A stretch of DNA of 64,000 nucleotides, taken from DASUPK01 sp963736685 (GTDB lineage: Bacteria; Actinomycetota; Thermoleophilia; Solirubrobacterales; 70-9). Every line of letters starts with the position of its first letter. The stretch's first letter is position 1. The DNA is taken from the NCBI GenBank assembly GCA_963736685.1, contig CAVTPZ010000037.1, forward strand, positions 1 to 64,000, given 5' to 3'. Below the pieces are notes generated by a model. The model was not told the origin of the DNA and searched no databases. It was given only the letters and a program-made list of their open reading frames with translations. Shown piece by piece: positions 10,178-20,731 of the stretch. The translations under genes and the position numbers were made by a program.

Positions 10178-10818
10178 ATGGCGAAGCCGGATACAAGGGA
10201 TGGTGGAGCGCGCGCGTCGCGAGATCAGCGACGAGCGCGTGCTGCGGCGATGGCGCGCGTGCGCGAGAGCGATTGGTGCCCGAGGAGGTCCGCGACAGCG
10301 CCTACAACGACTCGGCCCTCCCGTCGGCCACGAGCAGACCATCTCGCAGCTCTGGGTGGTGGCGGCGATCTGCCAGGCGCTGGGTCTGCGGGGAGACGAG
10401 ATGGTGCTCGAGATCGGGACCGGGTCGGATACTCGGCGGCGTACTGGCGAGGCTCGCCCGGCGCGTGATCAGCGTCGAGCGGGTGCCGAGCTCGGCGAGT
10501 CCGCGCGGCGCAGCTCGGGGAGCTCGGGGTGGACGACGCCGAGGTGGTCATCGCGGATGGCAGCAGGGGCATCCCGAGGAGGCGCCGTACGAGGAGATCG
10601 CGGTCCATGCCGCGACGCCGGAGGCCCCGCACAGCCTGATCGGCGGAGCTCGCGCAGGAGGGCCGGCTGGTGGTCCGATCGCGACCAGCTCCGCGGACCT
10701 GCTGGTGGCCTTCATCCGCGAGGACGGTGAGCTGCGCCAGGAGACGATCGGCCCGTGCCGATTCGTGCCCCTGATCGGAGTCGAGGGCTTCAACCCACCT
10801 GGAACTGATGATGGGTAG
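10178..10818 (+). pseudogene. pcm: Protein-L-isoaspartate O-methyltransferase, copy 2, frameshifted
   Basis: Homologous to the neighbouring pcm genes but broken in several places. Recognisable fragments in different frames include SAYNDSALP, GHEQTISQLWVVAAICQAL, LEIGTGS and, at the end, ETIGPCRFVPLIGVEGFNPP. Compared with copy 3, single bases are missing around 10215-10330, 10430 and 10485-10580. The start ATGGCGAAGCCG is conserved at 10178. Substitutions place it between copies 1 and 3 in similarity, so it is not simply a mis-read of either. Confidence 0.8.
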
Positions 10819-10826
10819 GCCGCCGG

Positions 10827-11229
10827 GTGAACTCCGCCTGTACGTCCTCAACTTCTATTCGCCGATCTTCGTCGACCAGCTGCGCAGCGGCCGGAAGACG
10901 GCGACGATCCGGCTGGGCGACAAGTCGCGCAAGTACAAGCGCGGGCAGGTCGTCTGGATCACGATCGGCTATCGGCACCAGGCGCGGGAGAAGATCTTCG
11001 CCGCGGTCATCGACGACGTGGAGGTGAAGAAGGTCGCGGAGCTCTCGCCCCGTGACATCGAGCACGACAACCCGGAGTTCCGCCGGCGCGAGGAGACGGT
11101 GGACTTCCTGGAGAAGATCTACACGCGCCGGTGGGCGAGGACGACACCGTCACGGTGATCCGTTTCTCTCAGATCGTCGAAAGGCCAAGCACGCAGTTCG
11201 GCAACGGCGAGACGCCGTCCCGAAACTGA
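10827..11229 (+). pseudogene. ASCH-domain protein, copy 2, frameshifted
   Basis: The body from LYVLNFYSPIFVDQL to FLEKIYTR is intact and almost identical to copies 1 and 3. One base is missing near 10840, directly after the GTG start, and another near 11130 in the run that encodes RPVGEDD in the other copies. Corrected length would be 134 residues. Confidence 0.8.
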
Positions 11230-11236
11230 TTCGAGC

Positions 11237-11710
11237 GTGGTTGAATACCGCTTCCTGACGACCTGGCTGCTGGAGGCGCCAGCGAGCGCGTCTGGGACGC
11301 GATCTACGAATCCGAGCGCTGGCCGGAGTGGTGGCACGGCGTCCTCGAGGCCGACAAGCTCGAGGAGGGAGACGATGACGGGGTCGGGCAATACGGGCGC
11401 TATGTCTGGAAGTCGAAGCTGCCGTACAAGCTCGAGTTCTTCGTGCGGACCACCAGGGTCGAGAAGCCCTATCTGCTGGAGGGCAACGCCGAGGGCGAGC
11501 TCGCCGGCGTCGGCCGCTGGCGCCTGTTCGAGCGGGACGGGGTGACGGCCGCTCTGTACGAATGGAACGTGCGCACGACCAGCGTCCTGGATGAACCTGC
11601 TGGCGCCGCTGGCGCGGCCGGTCTTCGCGGTCAATCACGACTACGTGATGCGGAACGGCGGCCATGGGCTCGCCAAGCTGCTCGGCGCCCCGCTGCTGGC
11701 CATTGACTAG
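11237..11710 (+). pseudogene. SRPBCC family protein, copy 2, frameshifted
   Basis: Matches the intact gene at 14942-15415. The GTG start and LTTWLLEAP are kept; one base is missing near 11283 (GCCAGCGAGC against GCCGATCGAGC in copy 3) and a further break lies near 11590. The middle encodes VRTTRVEKPYLLEGNAEGEL. The gene ends at TAG 11708-11710, upstream of the CIRCE promoter. Confidence 0.78.
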
Positions 11711-11739
11711 CCGGTAACGGGCCGAGACCGGTCTCTGGC

Positions 11740-11783
11740 TACAATCGGGACGCTGGCTGGCACTCTCCTACTGAGAGTGCCAA
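11740..11783 (+). promoter_or_regulatory. groESL promoter with CIRCE operator, copy A
   Basis: CTGGCACTC (11757-11765), nine bases, then GAGTGCCAA (11775-11783) form the CIRCE inverted repeat bound by the heat-shock repressor HrcA. A -10 hexamer TACAAT is at 11740-11745, so the operator lies just downstream of the likely start of transcription. The half sites are GGCACTC/GAGTGCC rather than the common AGCACTC/GAGTGCT, a compensated change that keeps symmetry. Confidence 0.88.
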
Positions 11784-11810
11784 AACCAATTCCCGCTAGG
11801 AGGAATGCCG

Positions 11811-12098
11811 ATGAAGCTGAAGCCGCTAGGCGACCGCCTGATCGTTCAGGCAGTCGAGGAGGAAGAGACGACCGCAAGCGGGATCGTCCTTCCCGACACA
11901 GCGAAGGAGAAGCCGCAGAAGGGCAAGGTGCTCGCTGTCGGCGACGGAGAGGTCAAGGAGGACGGCTCACGCCGCCCCCTCGACGTGAGTGAGGGCGACG
12001 AGGTCCTCTACTCCAAGTACGGAGGCACCGAAATCACTGTCGACGGCGACGAGCTGCTCGTCCTGCGCGAGTCCGATGTGCTCGCGAAGGTCGGCTAG
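11811..12098 (+). CDS. groES: Co-chaperonin GroES, copy A
   Basis: A 95-residue 10 kDa chaperonin that caps GroEL. The sequence begins MKLKPLGDRLIVQ, carries the mobile-loop region EEETTASGIVLP and ends ESDVLAKVG. I prefer ATG 11811 over ATG 11805 because AGGAGG (11798-11803) is seven bases before the former and only one before the latter. The encoded protein is identical to copy B. It is intact although its groEL partner is frameshifted. Confidence 0.93.
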   Translation: MKLKPLGDRLIVQAVEEEETTASGIVLPDTAKEKPQKGKVLAVGDGEVKEDGSRRPLDVSEGDEVLYSKYGGTEITVDGDELLVLRESDVLAKVG

Positions 12099-12128
12099 TC
12101 CCAGGACTTAGAAGGAGGAAGCACACAT

Positions 12129-13768
<1,640 letters not shown>

Positions 13769-13813
13769 GGACTACGCTTGCCGTAACAGGCGAGTGTGTT
13801 CGAGCTTCGAGAG

Positions 13814-13831
13814 GCCCGGCTCACGCCGGGC
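13814..13831 (+). terminator. Truncated groEL terminator at the copy 2/copy 3 junction
   Basis: GCCCGGC, TCAC, GCCGGGC make a seven-pair hairpin. In copy B the same hairpin has 13 pairs and is followed by ATTTTCT. Here the outer pairs and the T tract are replaced by the flank of pcm copy 3, so termination is probably weak and transcription may continue into pcm. Confidence 0.6.
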
Positions 13832-13849
13832 ACCACACCCCTTGATCTG

Positions 13850-14521
13850 ATGGCGAAGCCGTCCAACTTCTCCGACCAGCGACACCGAATGGTGGAGCGC
13901 CAGCTGCGCCGTCGCGACATCACCGACGAGCGCGTGCTCGCCGCGATGGCCGGCGTGCCGCGCGAGCGATTCGTGCCCGAGGAGGTCCGCCACAGTGCGT
14001 ACAACGACTCGGCCCTCCCCATCGGCCACGAGCAGACCATCTCCCAGCCCTGGGTGGTGGCGGCGATCTGCCAGGCGCTCCGTCTGCGAGGCGATGAGGT
14101 TGTGCTCGAGATCGGGACCGGGTCCGGATACTCCGCGGCGGTGCTCGCGAGGCTCGCCCGGCGCGTGATCAGCGTCGAGCGGGTGCCTGAGCTCGGCGAG
14201 GCCGCGCGGCGAAGGCTCGGGGAGCTTGGGGTGGAAAACGCCGAGGTGATCGTCGCGGACGGCAGCAAGGGCCATCCCGAGGAGGCACCGTACGAGGGCA
14301 TCGCCATCCACGCGGCCACCCCCGAGGCCCCGCACAGCCTGATCGCCGAGCTCGCGCCGGAGGGCCGGCTCGTTGTCCCGATCGCAACCGGCTCGGCCGA
14401 CCTGCTGATCGCCTTCATTCGCGAGGACGGTGAGCTGCGCCAGGAGACGATCGGCCCGTGCCGTTTCGTCCCCCTGATCGGGGTGGAGGGCTTCAACCCG
14501 CCCGGAATTGATGATGGGTAG
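13850..14521 (+). CDS. pcm: Protein-L-isoaspartate O-methyltransferase, copy 3
   Basis: The intact isoaspartyl repair methyltransferase of the array, 223 residues from ATG 13850 (MAKPSNFSDQRHRMVERQ). GHEQTISQPWVVAAICQAL and the SAM loop VLEIGTGSGYSAAVLA are present. I choose ATG 13850 because ATGGCGAAGCCG is conserved at the same place before all three copies; an upstream in-frame GTG (13796) would fall within the remnant groEL terminator. Its stop is nine bases before the ASCH start, so pcm, ASCH and SRPBCC genes form a tight operon. Confidence 0.93.
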   Translation: MAKPSNFSDQRHRMVERQLRRRDITDERVLAAMAGVPRERFVPEEVRHSAYNDSALPIGHEQTISQPWVVAAICQALRLRGDEVVLEIGTGSGYSAAVLARLARRVISVERVPELGEAARRRLGELGVENAEVIVADGSKGHPEEAPYEGIAIHAATPEAPHSLIAELAPEGRLVVPIATGSADLLIAFIREDGELRQETIGPCRFVPLIGVEGFNPPGIDDG

Positions 14522-14530
14522 GCTCGCCGG

Positions 14531-14935
14531 GTGAACTCCGCGCTCTACGTTCTCAACTTCTACTCGCCGATCTTCGTGGACCAGCTGCGCAGCGGCCGGA
14601 AGACGGCGACGATCCGGCTGGGCGACAAGTCGCGCAAGTACAAGCGCGGGCAGGTCGTCTGGATCACGATCGGCTACCGGCATCAGGCGCGGGAGAAGAT
14701 CTTCGCCGCCGTCATCGACGACGTGGAGGTGAAGAAGGTCTCGGAGCTCTCGCCCCGTGACATCGAGCACGACAACCCGGAGTTCCGGCGGCCCGAGGAG
14801 ACGGTGGACTTCCTCGAGAAGATCTACACACGCCCGGTCGGCGAGGACGACACCGTCACCGTGATCCGCTTCTCCCAGATCGTCGAAAGGCCAAGCACTC
14901 AGTTCGGCAATGGCGAGACGCCGTCCCGAAACTGA
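14531..14935 (+). CDS. ASCH-domain protein, copy 3
   Basis: Intact 134-residue ASCH/PUA-like protein, nearly identical to copy 1. The loop GRKTATIRLGDKS and the following beta strands VVWITIGYRHQARE define the fold; the basic stretch KSRKYKRGQ fits nucleic acid contact. GTG start is preceded by TAGGCT (14519-14524). The six-base gap to the SRPBCC gene indicates cotranscription. RNA binding is a family-level expectation, not shown here. Confidence 0.85.
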   Translation: MNSALYVLNFYSPIFVDQLRSGRKTATIRLGDKSRKYKRGQVVWITIGYRHQAREKIFAAVIDDVEVKKVSELSPRDIEHDNPEFRRPEETVDFLEKIYTRPVGEDDTVTVIRFSQIVERPSTQFGNGETPSRN

Positions 14936-14941
14936 TTCCGC

Positions 14942-15415
14942 GTGGCTGAATACCGCTTCCTGACAACCTGGCTGCTCGAGGCGCCGATCGAGCGCGTCTG
15001 GGATGCCGTCTACGAGTCCGAGCGCTGGCCCGAGTGGTGGCACGGCGTCCTCGAGGCCGAGAAGCTCGAGGGGGGCGACGATGACGGGGTCGGGCAATAC
15101 GGGCGATACGTCTGGAAGTCCAAGCTTCCCTACAGGCTGGAGTTCTTCGTCCGGACCACGAAGGTCGAGAAGCCCCAACTCCTGGAGGGCAACGCCGAGG
15201 GCGAGCTCGCCGGCGTGGGCCGCTGGCGCCTGTTCGAGCGGGATGGAGTGACCGCCGCCCTGTATGAATGGAACGTCCGCACCACCCGGTCCTGGATGAA
15301 CCTGCTGGCACCGGTCGCGCGGCCTATCTTCGCGGTCAACCACGACTACGTGATGCGCAACGGCGGCCATGGGCTCGCCAAGCGGCTCGGTGCCCGGCTG
15401 CTGGCCATTGACTAG
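14942..15415 (+). CDS. SRPBCC (START-like) family protein, copy 3
   Basis: A 157-residue helix-grip (polyketide cyclase/dehydrase-like) protein that would bind a hydrophobic ligand. The N-terminal EYRFLTTWLLEAPIERVWD, the helix SERWPEWWHGV and the strand WKSKLPYRLEFFVRTTKVE fit the fold, and the C-terminal helix runs from WMNLLAPVARPIFAVNHDYV to LGARLLAID. No catalytic residue can be assigned. It lies between the ASCH gene and the CIRCE-controlled groES promoter; its biochemical role is unknown. Confidence 0.8.
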   Translation: MAEYRFLTTWLLEAPIERVWDAVYESERWPEWWHGVLEAEKLEGGDDDGVGQYGRYVWKSKLPYRLEFFVRTTKVEKPQLLEGNAEGELAGVGRWRLFERDGVTAALYEWNVRTTRSWMNLLAPVARPIFAVNHDYVMRNGGHGLAKRLGARLLAID

Positions 15416-15444
15416 TCGGTAACGGGCCGAGACCGGGCTCTGGC

Positions 15445-15488
15445 TACAATCGTGATGCTGGCTGGCACTCTCGTACTGAGAGTGCCAA
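15445..15488 (+). promoter_or_regulatory. groESL promoter with CIRCE operator, copy B
   Basis: TACAAT (15445-15450) is followed by CTGGCACTC (15462-15470), a nine-base spacer and GAGTGCCAA (15480-15488). The half sites are the same as in copy A; the spacer differs at one base (TCGTACTGA against TCCTACTGA). HrcA repression is expected. Confidence 0.9.
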
Positions 15489-15513
15489 AACCAATTCCCT
15501 AGGAGAAATGCCG

Positions 15514-15801
15514 ATGAAGCTGAAGCCGCTAGGCGACCGCCTGATCGTTCAGGCAGTCGAGGAGGAAGAGACGACCGCAAGCGGGATCGTCCTTCCCGAT
15601 ACAGCGAAGGAGAAGCCGCAGAAGGGCAAGGTGCTCGCTGTCGGCGACGGAGAGGTCAAGGAGGACGGCTCACGCCGCCCCCTCGACGTGAGTGAGGGCG
15701 ATGAGGTCCTCTACTCCAAGTACGGAGGCACCGAAATCACTGTCGACGGCGACGAACTGCTCGTCCTCCGCGAGTCAGATGTGCTCGCGAAGGTCGGCTA
15801 G
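15514..15801 (+). CDS. groES: Co-chaperonin GroES, copy B
   Basis: A 95-residue GroES with a protein sequence identical to copy A, although codons such as GAT/GAC and GAA/GAG differ. ATG 15514 is chosen over ATG 15508 because AGGAG (15501-15505) is eight bases upstream of it. It is followed after 30 bases by groEL with its own AGGAGG. Confidence 0.94.
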   Translation: MKLKPLGDRLIVQAVEEEETTASGIVLPDTAKEKPQKGKVLAVGDGEVKEDGSRRPLDVSEGDEVLYSKYGGTEITVDGDELLVLRESDVLAKVG

Positions 15802-15831
15802 TCCCAGGACTTAGAAGGAGGAAGCACAAAT

Positions 15832-17469
<1,638 letters not shown>

Positions 17470-17509
17470 GGACTACGCTTGCCGTAACAGGCGAGTGTGT
17501 TCGAGCATT

Positions 17510-17546
17510 CCAGAGGCCCGGCTCACGCCGGGCCTCTGGATTTTCT
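17510..17546 (+). terminator. Rho-independent terminator of groESL copy B
   Basis: A perfect 13-base-pair hairpin: CCAGAGGCCCGGC, loop TCAC, GCCGGGCCTCTGG (17510-17539), followed by ATTTTCT. It lies 40 bases past the groEL stop, between convergent genes. Confidence 0.9.
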
Positions 17547-18433
17547 CAGCCCTGAGTGCCCAGCACGGTGCGCATCGGCCTCGGCTCGATCCCGAGCCGC
17601 TCCGCGTCCGCCGTGCCGCGCTCGCTCGTCATCGGCACCTCCATCAGCTCCGCCTCCTCCCAGGTGGCGAAGACCGAGGGGCCAGCCAGCAGTTCGAGCG
17701 CCCGGAGTCCGCTGCGAACGAACGGGATCGGCACATGGACCAGGGGGCGATTCCGCCCAGTCGCCTCCACCACGCACTCGACGATGTCGTCATAGGAAAG
17801 AACCTCGGGCCCGGCGAGCTCGTAGCGGCCGCCCTCATCGCCCGACGACCCGCCGTTCAGCGAGGCGGCGACACAGCGGGCCACGTCGCGTGCCCAGATC
17901 GGCTGGTAGCGCGCGTGACCCGATCCGGACACCGGGACCGCCGGCAGCAGCGCCAGACGCTGGAGCAATGTAATCCAGGGATCCCCGGGCCGGTAGACGA
18001 TCGACGGCGCGAACACCGTGGTGTCGAGCGGTGACTCTCTCACCGCGCGCTCCGCGATCGCCTTGGAACGGAAGAACCGGGTCCGCTGGAACGTGGTGGC
18101 GCCCATCGCCGAAAAGAAGACGAACCGCTTCACCCCGGCGCGCTCGGCGAGCCTCAGCAGGCGAACCGTCGCCAACCCGTTGACCTCCTCGATCGTGGCC
18201 CCCGGCTGATCGCGGATCGTCGCCGCCAGGTGGACGACGGTCTCGACGCCGCGCATCGCATGCCGGATCGAGAGCGGATCGCGGAGGTCGCCGAGGGTGA
18301 TCTGGACGTCGACCCGGTGCTCCCCGAGCTTCCTCGGGTCGCGAACGAGCACCCGCACCGGGTGGTCCGCGTCGAGCAGCTCCGGCAGGAGCTCTCCGCC
18401 GACGACGCCGGTTGCTCCCGTGAGCAGGATCAC
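17546..18433 (-). CDS. NAD(P)-binding SDR-family protein (atypical, NDUFA9/NmrA-like)
   Basis: A 295-residue extended or atypical short-chain dehydrogenase. The Rossmann motif TGATGVVGGELL is at residues 5-16, followed by VRVLVRDP, the DLRDP turn and VVHLAAT. The usual YxxxK is replaced by FQRTRFFRSKAIAERAV, where a lysine is kept but the tyrosine is not, as in NmrA- or NDUFA9-like members that often act as NAD(P) sensors or assembly factors. GTG 18433 is the start. It converges on the groESL terminator. Substrate unknown. Confidence 0.75.
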   Translation of the reverse strand: MILLTGATGVVGGELLPELLDADHPVRVLVRDPRKLGEHRVDVQITLGDLRDPLSIRHAMRGVETVVHLAATIRDQPGATIEEVNGLATVRLLRLAERAGVKRFVFFSAMGATTFQRTRFFRSKAIAERAVRESPLDTTVFAPSIVYRPGDPWITLLQRLALLPAVPVSGSGHARYQPIWARDVARCVAASLNGGSSGDEGGRYELAGPEVLSYDDIVECVVEATGRNRPLVHVPIPFVRSGLRALELLAGPSVFATWEEAELMEVPMTSERGTADAERLGIEPRPMRTVLGTQG

Positions 18434-18481
18434 GTCGCCACCTTAGCCGCGCGCAGGCACGCGTCGGGCCGTGACCTTGCC

Positions 18482-18568
18482 TAGAATGTCGCGTCCCGCA
18501 TGTCGCGTCCCGCGGCGCCCCGATGGGCGCCGCAATCGCAATCGAGACTTGGGAAAGGAATAGACGCC
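18482..18568 (+). promoter_or_regulatory. Ferredoxin promoter and structured leader
   Basis: TAGAAT (18482-18487) is a likely -10. It overlaps a perfect tandem duplication of a 14-base word (18486-18499 and 18500-18513). Then comes a perfect nine-pair hairpin GCGGCGCCC-CGAT-GGGCGCCGC (18512-18533). AAAGGA (18554-18559) is the ribosome binding site, nine bases before TTG 18569. Confidence 0.5.
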
Positions 18569-18835
18569 TTGGCATACGTCATCGCAGAGCCCTGCATCGG
18601 GCAGAAGGACAACTCCTGCGTAGAGGTCTGCCCCGTCGACTGCATCCATCCGACGCCGGACGAGCCCGACTACGACAACGTCGAGCAGCTCTACATCGAC
18701 CCGGACGAGTGCATCGACTGCGACGCCTGCGTCGAGGCCTGCCCCGTCGACGCGTGCTTCGCCGAGGACCAGCTCCCGGACGAGTGGTCCAAGTACACGC
18801 AGATCAACCTCGACTACTACAAGAGCAAGGCCTGA
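18569..18835 (+). CDS. fdxA: 7Fe ferredoxin (FdxA type)
   Basis: An 88-residue electron carrier with one [3Fe-4S] and one [4Fe-4S] cluster. The first cysteine set is CIGQKDNSCVEVCPVDC and the second is CIDCDACVEACPVDAC, matching the FdxA pattern in which the first motif lacks one cysteine spacing. The C-terminal segment PDEWSKYTQINLDYY is typical of actinobacterial FdxA. I start at TTG 18569 because AAAGGA is well placed and the protein would then begin MAYVIAEPC like its relatives. An in-frame upstream start would run through the leader hairpin. Confidence 0.9.
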   Translation: MAYVIAEPCIGQKDNSCVEVCPVDCIHPTPDEPDYDNVEQLYIDPDECIDCDACVEACPVDACFAEDQLPDEWSKYTQINLDYYKSKA

Positions 18836-18945
18836 TTTCTCTCAGCTGCGCCCGGGGCCCGAAAACCGGTACCCATTTCTAGGACATCCGGCTAGAACGA
18901 CCCGAATAATGGGGTATTCGATCGCCCGCGTCGATTTTGCGGGTG

Positions 18946-19512
18946 ATGAGGAAATCAGCCCGCACCGGACTTCTCGCCGCGATCACCGCCCTGGCGCTCG
19001 CGCTCGCAATCCCCGCCGTGGCAAGCGCGTCCGACCCCTATGCGGACCTCCTCGCGCCCGAATCGGTTTGCCCGGGACAGTCGGATGCCTCGCTTCCGGC
19101 CGCCGCCCAGGAGCAGACCATGGTGTGCCTGCACCGCTACGCCCGAAGTCAGGAGCACCTCTCGGGCCTTCGCATCTCGAAGCAGCTCCGCGGGTCCGCG
19201 GCCCGCAAGGCGCATGACATCAGGCGTTGCCGTCAGTTCAGCCACTACGCCTGTGGGCGCAACGCCTTCTACTGGGAGCAGCGGACCGGATTCTTCCGGG
19301 GCACCTACGGCGCCGGAGAGAACCTGGCGCTCACCTACGGGGAGGACGCCACTCCCCGCGGGACCATGGATCTCTGGCTGAACTCGCCCGAGCATCGCAG
19401 CAACCTGCTCAACCCGCGCTACCGGAACGTCGGCATGGCGCTGGTCACCGGTCAGTTCGCCGGCAACAGCGGCGCGCACATCTGGGTCGCCCAGTTCGGG
19501 TACCACCACTAG
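18946..19512 (+). CDS. Secreted CAP-domain (SCP/PR-1-like) protein
   Basis: A 188-residue exported protein. Residues 1-26 form a signal peptide (basic MRKSARTG, hydrophobic LLAAITALALALAIPAV, cleavage around ASA). The CAP domain contains FSHYACGRNAF, YGAGENLAL and WLNSPEHRSNLLNPRYRN, the signatures of the SCP/PR-1 fold, and ends IWVAQFGYHH. Four cysteines suggest disulfides. Function of bacterial single-domain CAP proteins is poorly known. The stop overlaps that of the convergent membrane protein by four bases. Confidence 0.85.
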   Translation: MRKSARTGLLAAITALALALAIPAVASASDPYADLLAPESVCPGQSDASLPAAAQEQTMVCLHRYARSQEHLSGLRISKQLRGSAARKAHDIRRCRQFSHYACGRNAFYWEQRTGFFRGTYGAGENLALTYGEDATPRGTMDLWLNSPEHRSNLLNPRYRNVGMALVTGQFAGNSGAHIWVAQFGYHH

Positions 19513-20726
19513 CTCGCCGCCGCATAGGCCTCCGTGCTCGGCGCGTGGGTCGGCTCGCGCCCCTCTCGCAGGATGGGCACAGCCACCAAGCAGAGATAGA
19601 CGAGCAGCAGGGCGTTCCTCGCCGCGAGCGGCCAGACGAAGCCGCCGGACAGCGAATCCACCCCGTCGTAGTTCTGAAGCACGACCTGGGTGAGCACGAT
19701 CGTGGTCAGCAGGACGAGATTCTCCTTCCCCAGCCCGTACGCGCACGCTGACAGCGGCAGGATCCAGAGCAGGAACTGAGGCGACAGGACCGGCGCGAAG
19801 ACGACGAAGACCGTGAGGAGCGCCGTGACCAGCGCGAGGTTCGAGGCCCTGGAGCGCCAGCCGGCCGAGACGAGCCACAGATAGGCGGCCGCTCCCACGA
19901 CGACCGAGATCCAACGCGCGGCGGTCGCGCCGGAGGAGCTGATCTCGAATCCGCCATGCCCCACCACCGAAGTGATCCCGGACGACCCGAGAACGTGAGC
20001 GACCTCAAACGGGGTGGCCGCCAGGCTCTCGACCTGAAGGGCTCGCTGCGTGTGGTAGGTGATCGCCGATCCGAACTCGTCGCCCATGATGAGGACGGCC
20101 GCGGCGCAGAGCAGCAGGGGGATCGCGCCCGCGAGCAGGACCCTCCGTAGGTTCCGCTCGCCGCGCAGCAGGGCCGGATAGAGGAAGAGGGGGAACGCCT
20201 TGATCGCAACCCCGATGGACAGCAACCCCGACCAGGTCGCCGAACGGCCGCGGTCCCGGGCGAGCACCGCCGCCAGCACGAAGATCGCGGGCACCAGATC
20301 GAACCTGGAGAGCGCGAGTGGCCCGGTGTCGATCAGCGAGCTCTCGAGGACGACGCCCGAGAGGATCACCACGCCCACCGTGTAGATCCCGAGCGCCGAG
20401 AGGACCTGCTTCGTGTCCCCCGGCAGCGCCAGGGCGATCAGGACGACCATGGCCAGGTCGAAGGCCAGCATCTCCCACATGAAGCCGTCGACGAAGTCCT
20501 GGGTGCTGTCGCCGAGGTAGATCGGGGCGATCAGGACGGGGATCGAGAGAGGCGGGTACTCGATGTCCTGGTCCCGGTAGGGAAGGTCGCCGCCCTTGAT
20601 GGCCTGCGCCTGCGGGGCGAAGTCGTTGACCAGGACCGAGGACCAGTCCCCGATCGTCGGGACGAAGGCCGCGAGATGAAGGGCGCAGATGAGAGCCGCG
20701 GCGGTCGCCCGCCAGCGGAGCGGCAT
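19509..20726 (-). CDS. GT87/DUF2029-like membrane glycosyltransferase
   Basis: A 405-residue protein with about ten membrane segments. The first extracellular loop contains the acidic and aromatic stretch GGDLPYRDQDIEYPPLS, which resembles the conserved region with catalytic Asp and the YPP motif of GT-C mannosyltransferases (GT87/DUF2029) that use polyprenol-phosphate sugars. The C-terminal part has the helices AYLWLVSAGW and VFVVFAPVLSPQFLLW, the last a hallmark of the family. It could use the mannosyl donor made by the polyprenol-phosphate synthase at 36909. Donor and acceptor are not shown. Confidence 0.7.
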   Translation of the reverse strand: MPLRWRATAAALICALHLAAFVPTIGDWSSVLVNDFAPQAQAIKGGDLPYRDQDIEYPPLSIPVLIAPIYLGDSTQDFVDGFMWEMLAFDLAMVVLIALALPGDTKQVLSALGIYTVGVVILSGVVLESSLIDTGPLALSRFDLVPAIFVLAAVLARDRGRSATWSGLLSIGVAIKAFPLFLYPALLRGERNLRRVLLAGAIPLLLCAAAVLIMGDEFGSAITYHTQRALQVESLAATPFEVAHVLGSSGITSVVGHGGFEISSSGATAARWISVVVGAAAYLWLVSAGWRSRASNLALVTALLTVFVVFAPVLSPQFLLWILPLSACAYGLGKENLVLLTTIVLTQVVLQNYDGVDSLSGGFVWPLAARNALLLVYLCLVAVPILREGREPTHAPSTEAYAAAS

Positions 20727-20731
20727 TCGCC

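Noticed and set aside
13772..15580. Long minus-strand open frame of about 600 codons across the pcm-ASCH-SRPBCC genes
   Set aside because: It is fully antisense to genes with clear family motifs, and its own translation has no recognisable motif; long antisense frames are expected at this GC content.
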